From positions 1-10,844 of the forward strand of contig JAKSDN010000412.1 of assembly GCA_022360075.1 (NCBI GenBank): a stretch of DNA of 10,844 bases, in the 5' to 3' direction. Below, in pieces: positions 7,601-10,844 of the stretch. A model generated the notes under the pieces. It made no database searches. It saw only the letters and a list, made by a program, of their open reading frames with translations, and was not told the origin of the DNA. Position 1 is the stretch's first letter; each line of letters begins with the position of its first letter. The position numbers and the translations under genes were made by a program. This stretch comes from Kiloniellales bacterium (GTDB lineage Bacteria; Pseudomonadota; Alphaproteobacteria; Kiloniellales; JAKSDN01).

Positions 7601-8128
7601 GTCCTCGGTCCTGGTCTCCTCGAGGCTTGCGTCGCGATCGGCCGCCGGCCGGCCCAGGATCTCGAACGCGCCGCTGCGCCCCCGGGGTAGGGGCCGCAAG
7701 TCAGCAATGGGCAGCCCGAGGTCTCGGGCGGCGTTGCGTGCGGACTCCGCTTCACCAACAAAGGCGATGAGGCCAGAGACCTCGAGGTCGATCAGATAGC
7801 GCCGCCACTCGTCCGTCGTGTAGGCGATGTTGATCGGAACGCAGGCGCAGGCGCAGGGGATCGTCGCGACCGCGAGCGCCATCTCCGGCCCGTTCGGCGT
7901 GGCCAGGGCCAAGCGGTCGCCGCGCTTGAAGCCGAGCGCCCGAAGGCTCGCCAGAGTCGCTTGGGCCTGGCGCCGGAGATCGCCATAGGTCAGTGGGTCG
8001 GCGCCCTCGCTCAGAAGAGCGATGGCATCCGGTCTTCGCCCGGCCTGGCCGAGAATCAGATGGGCGAGCGTCGGGAAGTAGTGCGACCCCGAGGCCGGCT
8101 CCCGCGTTTCCTTTTTTGGCGACGTCAT
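1658..8128 (-). CDS. Non-ribosomal peptide synthetase, acyl-ligase-T-C-A-T-C, without thioesterase
   Basis: This 2156-residue cytoplasmic assembly-line enzyme makes an acyl-aminoacyl product. Domains by residue: (1) AMP-ligase about 20-525, with PTSGTTARPKA (182-192), YGMTE (324-328), RTGDLGY (401-407) and Lys510. It most resembles oxalyl-CoA synthetases (LPLYHAHGL, WYTAVPTIHQ). (2) Carrier about 540-612, GGDSLL, Ser573. (3) Condensation about 632-1065, HHIATDG (765-771). (4) Adenylation about 1090-1590, YTSGSTGKPKG (1240-1250), Lys1580. (5) Carrier about 1603-1675, GGHSLL, Ser1636. (6) Condensation about 1694-2130, HHAVCDG (1827-1833). All core residues are present, so every domain is probably active. 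It has no epimerase, reductase or thioesterase, so release must use the last C domain or another protein. A basic tail follows (2139-2156). The adenylation pocket has Ala1286-Asp1287 where Asp-Ala is usual, as in beta-amino-acid domains. The ATG at 8128 is 66 bp from the gene upstream; the ribosome binding site is weak. No phosphopantetheinyl transferase or MbtH gene is in view. NRPS identity is certain; the product is unknown. Confidence 0.96.
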   Translation of the reverse strand: MTSPKKETREPASGSHYFPTLAHLILGQAGRRPDAIALLSEGADPLTYGDLRRQAQATLASLRALGFKRGDRLALATPNGPEMALAVATIPCACACVPINIAYTTDEWRRYLIDLEVSGLIAFVGEAESARNAARDLGLPIADLRPLPRGRSGAFEILGRPAADRDASLEETRTEDIAFVLPTSGTTARPKAVPLSHANICASAGNTGTSLDLKADDRLLHVLPLYHAHGLISGLFSSLAAGASVVCTPAFSAPRFLSWLRQWRPTWYTAVPTIHQAILERLAKSEGVPGDHTLRFIRSASSSLPSRVLSELERRFGVPVIETYGMTEAASQIASNPLPPGVRKAGSVGPAAGPEIAVMGADGALLARGERGELVLRGPNMMRGYGAEADNAAAFREDWFRTGDLGYLDEDGYAFIVGRLKEMINRGGQSIAPREIEEAIGAHPAIKEVVAFAVPDTRLGEDVAIAVVPRAPSSVDPAEIRRFAAARLAPHKVPYHIRITERIPKGPTGKLSRSALAEAFPPAQRPELSSAERREAKPPCSERERAMLALWSDVLALDSLGVDEDFFALGGDSLLATQLLSRIRSTFGGVLTHVDVFEAPTIAGLVARLGQTSLAAEQEASLEPVATARDAPLPLTFAQHRFYFLQRQHPSATAYQVLDALHLEGALDRRALTRTLAALIERHEALRTRFLEEDGVPLQIVDPPFEPDLPLETVDQGPLAECRPEIERRARREFERPFDLERGPVIRARLLRLGPDEHVLLVTTHHIATDGWSQRLFWAEFGPLYAAFAEGRTPSLPTTRLQYGDVAAWQDSSLKAGRLEPEIAYWRQQLDGAATLGLPTDKARPAQRRHRGARLPLAIPAALTERLRRLSVHHGTTLYMTVLAALKVLIHRHTQATDVVIGSLLAGRNRLEIEGIIGFFVNTIALRSDLSGDPTVGELLSRVRHVTLEAYRHQEVPYELVLQSLKLPRQADRNPLFQVLFVWHNTPVELDALPGLEADLLEIDPGVAQFDLTLDLCEGGDGLHGWLEYDGDLFEAATIERLKRQFLALLDSIAEGLDSRISTIAMMSAEERRRALTGLHGAAKPYPLTQTIHGLFERQAAAAPDALALRSDEGDLSFAELNARANKLAHHLQSLGLRPGEIVGLCIERSWRQVAGLLGILKSGAAYLPMDPHYPPDRLAFMLEDAGARLVLTSEAVTAELDFSDRMIVALDRHWPTIGREPTANPSAAVEGQDMAYLIYTSGSTGKPKGATGSHRGVVNMLHWLWDDLPFAAGEIGCQKTSISFADSIEELFAPLLAGRPVVQVSYETVIDPTRFVAALARHRVTRIIVVPSLLRALLDSFEDLEARLPDLKLWLVSGERLSRDLARLFGQRLPGSRLINIYGASETSDILTWEAVRPEESHRDPPIGRAIANTALYVLDAERQPVPPGVVGELYVAGPGVGLGYWRRERETAATFLENPLEPEPRRLFRTGDLVRCLDDGRLECLGRRDDQVQIRGCRVELGEVEAALGAHPDVRQVAVVARGEAGENLRLIAYLLPRSAEAPAADALLAWCRRRLPDFMIPSAFVALDALPLTPSGKLDRRRLPAPAPTPHQAEPKTAPRTPTQEVVIEIWRELLGVEQIAAEDDFFALGGHSLLAGRLLARIDGTLGVALPLRSLFDAPSVAELAEEIDRRRNVPARDALPPIGRTTADIVLPVTPAQANILMLERALPGIPSFNLPYSYRLSGPLDAEALVESFEALIRRHEALRHRFQRHGEREVQTVSAEWAKAVEVEDLSGNGPDLEEAIHTRAKLEAWKAFDLSSAPLLRVRLLRLSAEDHVLLMTFHHAVCDGWSMSVLMRELGQLYESHGTAEGRPLPAPAHQFSDFIAWQAAFRDGKAADALLGTWRDRLLPPPPELDLTAPAEGAGGVSLMAARTPFELDAEISAALIALSRRESCSLFMTLLAAFKLLLRAYSGQGDIAVASMFANRGMKETESIVGLLINTVILRTKLDGAASFRDALRRVHESVLNAHDNQALPFEDLTRRLQQEEKVDARQLGQTIFVLQDALQATLSLAGLEIDGLEADDRMGLPDLTFTDFDLGLVLKHTRTGLRGHCLYKSGLFDDAAIATLIADYRRLLERVVTRPDQSLDEISGSISRRIKQPKIAKPTGKGKA

Positions 8129-8135
8129 GTCGGCC

Positions 8136-8151
8136 GAGGCCTGGCGGCCTC
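8136..8151 (-). promoter_or_regulatory. Hairpin directly ahead of the NRPS start codon
   Basis: GAGGCC, loop GCCA, then GGCCTC (minus strand) form a perfect 6-bp stem ending seven bases before the ATG at 8128. No good Shine-Dalgarno sequence is visible at normal spacing; the only purine-rich pieces, GAGG and AGG, lie in or beside the stem. The hairpin could damp or control translation of the NRPS. It might instead be a remnant 3' structure of the upstream gene. The 66-bp gap (8129-8194) shows no convincing promoter, which favours cotranscription with the cyclase-ATPase gene. Confidence 0.4.
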
Positions 8152-8194
8152 GCAGAGCGCAAGCCGGAACGGGTTTTCCAGCCTGGGCACGGGC

Positions 8195-10844
8195 CTAGCG
8201 CAGCGCCCCCAAGAGGGCGAGGGCGGACTCGAGGTCCTTGCCGCCCTCGCCTTCGGCGAACCATGCCGTCGTGTCGGTCAGGAGCTGCCTGGCCCGATCG
8301 GCTCTGCCCGTCGAGCGCCAGAAGCCGCCCAGGCTGACGGCGGCGCGCAACTCAAGCATCCTGGCCCTTTGGCGCCGCGCGATCTCGAGGGCCGAGTCGA
8401 AGTCCGACTCGACACGCTCCGAGGGGGACACGGCTTCGGGCTCCAACGCCGCCGCACGGATCAAGGCTTCGCCGCGCAGCCGGTAGAACTCCGAGACGTA
8501 CCTCAGCTCACCGCTGCCCTCCGCGATGTCGATACATTCGCTCAGCGTGCTGATCGCCTGGTCGGGATCGCCGATCTCGAGGTAGACCTCGGCCAGCATG
8601 GACATGAGATGGGGCACGCCGAGCGACCCGGCGCGACGCCAGGCTTGAACGCCCTTCCTGGTCATCTCCAGGCCGCGCGTATGCTCTCCCATCTGCGTCA
8701 GGGCCCAGCCGTTCAGGATCTGGCTGCCGACGAGCCAGCGATGAAAGCCCTGTTCCTCCGAAAGCGCCATGCACTCTTGCGCGCGCTCTGCGACCCGCTC
8801 CACGTCGCGACAGCGATGATAGAGGATGGCCGCGAAGAACTGCGCGAAGCTCACGCCGTAGGGGTGGGCGAAGTACTTGGCCAGGGCGATCGCGTTCTCG
8901 CATCTGGCTACCGCCCGCTGCGGGTAGCCGAGCTTCCAAAGGCACCAGCCTTCCCACGACAAGCACATGACACCGGGATCGGTGGCCCGCCCCGCGGCGT
9001 GCGCGCGGCTCGACGTGTGCTCGAGCAGCGAGGTGGCCTGTTCCAGGTTCTCGTGCGCTTCCGCCGGCTGCCCCATGTAGAAGCGACTGGAGCCGAGCAT
9101 CATGTGAGCTTCCTGGAGCATGGCCGGCTCGCGGAGCTGCTGGGCGATCTTGTAGGCCTGGCGTCCCAAGGCGAGGGCTTCGAGGAAGCGCGCCTGCGAC
9201 AGGAAGAAGCGCCAGAGGCCGACCAGGGCGGAGAAGAGGTTTTGGCTTGGCCCCAGCTTCTGACAGATGTCCTTGGCGCGGCTGTAGGCGGTTTCGACCT
9301 CGGGCGCGTTATGGCCCTTCGTCATCAGCAAGGGCATGCCGAGCGCGAGCTGGATCTGCAGCTCCGTCTGGTTGCGCGCCGCGGTCTCGGGCAAGGAGGA
9401 GAGCGCCTCCAAGCCGCGGTTCAAATGGGCGATCGCCTCGGCGTTGGCGAAACGTTCGTTGGCGCGCTCGCCCGCCTTCTGCCAATAGACGACCGCCTTC
9501 TCCGGCATGCCGGCGCCCGTGAAGTGCTGGGCCATGACTTCGGGCTCGGTATCGGCGCGCTCGGGATAGCGTTGCTCGAGCACCGCGGCCAGGCGTGCGT
9601 GCAGTTGTCTTCGCTTGCTGTGCAGCAGGCTCGCATAGGCGGCTTCCTGTACCAGCGCGTGCTTGAAGATGAAGACCGCTTCGCGCGACTGGCCCGGCTT
9701 GAAGATCAGCTCCGCCTCCGTGAGCTGGTCGAGCGCGTCGGTCAGGCTGTCCAGGTCTAGTGGCGAGACGGCCGCCAACAGGTCGATCGAGAATTGCCGG
9801 CCGATGACGGCGCCGATCTGGGCGATCTCCTTGATGCGCCCGAGCCGGTCGAGGCGTGACATCAGGGAGTCCTGCAGCGTGCTGGGAACGGCCAGCGGCG
9901 AATGGGGCTGGCAGAGGACGAAGCCCCGTTCCTCCTCGCGCAGGACCGAGCCCTCCTTCACCGCCTTGAAGGTCTCTTCGAGATAGAGCGGCACGCCGTC
10001 GCAGCGGTCGATGATCTCCGTGAGTATCGGCTCGGGCAGGGAGCGACCGCCGGTCAGCTTCTCCAGGATCTCCCGGCTCTTGCTGGGACTGAGGCGGTTC
10101 AGCGTGACCGTAGCCACGTAGTAGAGGCCGGACCAGGGCGCCGAGAACTCCGGACGGTAGGTCAGCGCGATCAGCACCGGCAGCTTGTGGGCGCGCTCGA
10201 TGCAGCGGTCGAGGAGCTGCAGGCTCGAGGGGTCCATCCAGTGCAGATCCTCGAATACGACCAGCAGAGGCCCCTCGTCAGCCGGCGCGAAGAGGTAGTC
10301 GACCACCGCCTCGATGGTCTTCTCCTTCTGGCGCTGGGCGCTCAGGTTGAGGCTCGGGTAACGATGTGCGACCGGGATGGAAAGCAGGGCGCCGATCAGG
10401 GTGATGACCTCGGAGAGCCGCTCCTCCTCGGGTCGAAGCAGCCGAATCAGCTTGTCGAGCTTCTCGTCGTCGCTGTCGAGGCGGCCGATGTTCGCCGCCC
10501 TGCGCAGGTGGTCGATGATGGGGTAGAGGGCGCTGTTCTCGTGGTTCGGGGAGGCGAAGAAGCGTAAGACCGGGCGAGACTCATCCTCGACCTGCTTGCG
10601 CAGGGTCTCGGCAATGCGCGATTTGCCGATGCCCGCTTCGCCGGCCAGGAGCACGACCCGGCCTTCGCCCTCCGCCGCCTGGTGCCAGCGCCGCAGCAGC
10701 AGTTCGAGCTCCTCCTCGCGGCCGATCAGGGGGGTGAGCTCCGAGGCGCCGCGGATGGCTTCGAAGCGGCTGGCGAGCTTGCTGGCGCCGGTTACCAGCC
10801 AAGCGGGGAGCGGCTCGGAGAATCCCTTGAGCGCCTTGGGGCCC
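8195..10844 (-). CDS. Nucleotidyl cyclase-AAA ATPase-TPR signalling protein, N-terminus outside the window
   Basis: The frame is open to the right edge, so the gene begins beyond it; 882 residues are visible. The first ones (GPKALKGFSEPLPAW) match the end of a class III adenylate/guanylate cyclase domain, whose catalytic part is out of view. A linker with LIGREEELELLLRRW then leads into a STAND/AAA ATPase with Walker A GEAGIGKS at 10642-10619 and Walker B LLVVFEDLHWMD at about 10267-10232. This layout is known from large bacterial cyclase-ATPase regulators. After a helical stretch resembling LuxR/MalT-type STAND proteins, a TPR-like superhelix fills the C-terminal half, from about base 9500 to the TAG stop at 8197-8195. 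Such proteins are thought to sense a ligand or partner through the TPR region and to signal through cyclic nucleotide. No HTH domain is visible. The GTG at 10654 is not the start: it sits four residues before Walker A. The gene lies 66 bp upstream of the NRPS on the same strand and may control or be cotranscribed with it. Domain call strong, role inferred. Confidence 0.88.
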   Translation of the reverse strand, partial: GPKALKGFSEPLPAWLVTGASKLASRFEAIRGASELTPLIGREEELELLLRRWHQAAEGEGRVVLLAGEAGIGKSRIAETLRKQVEDESRPVLRFFASPNHENSALYPIIDHLRRAANIGRLDSDDEKLDKLIRLLRPEEERLSEVITLIGALLSIPVAHRYPSLNLSAQRQKEKTIEAVVDYLFAPADEGPLLVVFEDLHWMDPSSLQLLDRCIERAHKLPVLIALTYRPEFSAPWSGLYYVATVTLNRLSPSKSREILEKLTGGRSLPEPILTEIIDRCDGVPLYLEETFKAVKEGSVLREEERGFVLCQPHSPLAVPSTLQDSLMSRLDRLGRIKEIAQIGAVIGRQFSIDLLAAVSPLDLDSLTDALDQLTEAELIFKPGQSREAVFIFKHALVQEAAYASLLHSKRRQLHARLAAVLEQRYPERADTEPEVMAQHFTGAGMPEKAVVYWQKAGERANERFANAEAIAHLNRGLEALSSLPETAARNQTELQIQLALGMPLLMTKGHNAPEVETAYSRAKDICQKLGPSQNLFSALVGLWRFFLSQARFLEALALGRQAYKIAQQLREPAMLQEAHMMLGSSRFYMGQPAEAHENLEQATSLLEHTSSRAHAAGRATDPGVMCLSWEGWCLWKLGYPQRAVARCENAIALAKYFAHPYGVSFAQFFAAILYHRCRDVERVAERAQECMALSEEQGFHRWLVGSQILNGWALTQMGEHTRGLEMTRKGVQAWRRAGSLGVPHLMSMLAEVYLEIGDPDQAISTLSECIDIAEGSGELRYVSEFYRLRGEALIRAAALEPEAVSPSERVESDFDSALEIARRQRARMLELRAAVSLGGFWRSTGRADRARQLLTDTTAWFAEGEGGKDLESALALLGALR

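Noticed and set aside
6554..8071. Long-chain fatty acyl-AMP ligase that would make this a lipopeptide synthetase
   Set aside because: The visible motifs look more like oxalyl-CoA or short acyl-CoA synthetases. I could not identify the FAAL-specific insertion by eye, so a lipopeptide call would be unsupported.
7961..9760. A 599-codon open frame on the plus strand opposite the NRPS start and the TPR protein
   Set aside because: It spans two real minus-strand genes and their gap, has shadow-type composition and shows no recognisable motif.
8195..10654. GTG at 10654 as the start of the cyclase-ATPase gene, giving 819 residues
   Set aside because: Walker A begins four residues later, so the ATPase would lack its first strand. 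The same frame continues to the window edge with cyclase-domain and linker sequence typical of the family.

Overview
The window is GC-rich DNA that reads as a proteobacterial, probably alphaproteobacterial, chromosome. I infer this from codon use, from the cyclase-AAA-TPR protein type and from the ABC exporter sequence; no marker gene fixes the taxon. It holds four genes. Two run off the ends. Almost everything is coding, and no tRNA, rRNA, CRISPR array, insertion sequence or prophage gene is visible.

Layout. (1) Bases 1-1282, plus strand: the 3' part of a type I ABC exporter half-transporter (end of the membrane domain plus a complete ATPase domain). (2) Bases 1283-1357: a convergent gap with GC-rich inverted repeats, including a perfect 8-bp hairpin. 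(3) Bases 1358-1540, minus strand: an unrecognised 60-residue acidic, helical protein with a very good ribosome binding site. Its 117-bp leader carries a promoter-like element that starts right after the stop codon of the gene upstream. (4) Bases 1658-8128, minus strand: a 2156-residue non-ribosomal peptide synthetase (NRPS) with domain order acyl/AMP-ligase, carrier, condensation, adenylation, carrier, condensation. There is no thioesterase or reductase. (5) Bases 8195-10844, minus strand: the C-terminal part of a large signalling ATPase. The last residues of a class III nucleotidyl cyclase domain are followed by an AAA/STAND-type ATPase and a long TPR-like helical region. Its N-terminus is outside the window.

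The three minus-strand genes are co-directional, with gaps of 66 and 117 bp, and may form one locus: cyclase-ATPase sensor, then NRPS, then small protein. The simplest product model is a small acyl-aminoacyl amide. An oxalyl-CoA-synthetase-like domain loads a carboxylic acid. The internal adenylation domain loads a second unit and C1 joins the two. The terminal condensation domain then transfers the chain to a free amine or to an acceptor encoded elsewhere. The adenylation pocket is unusual: the Asp that normally holds the alpha-amino group is shifted by one position (Ala-Asp instead of Asp-Ala). This is the pattern known from beta-amino-acid-activating domains, so the product may contain a beta-amino acid or another non-alpha unit. 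The convergent exporter could be involved in export but is just as likely to be unrelated.

The most interesting parts are the NRPS architecture and pocket, the undescribed 60-residue partner with its own leader, and the link to a cyclase-type sensor ATPase.
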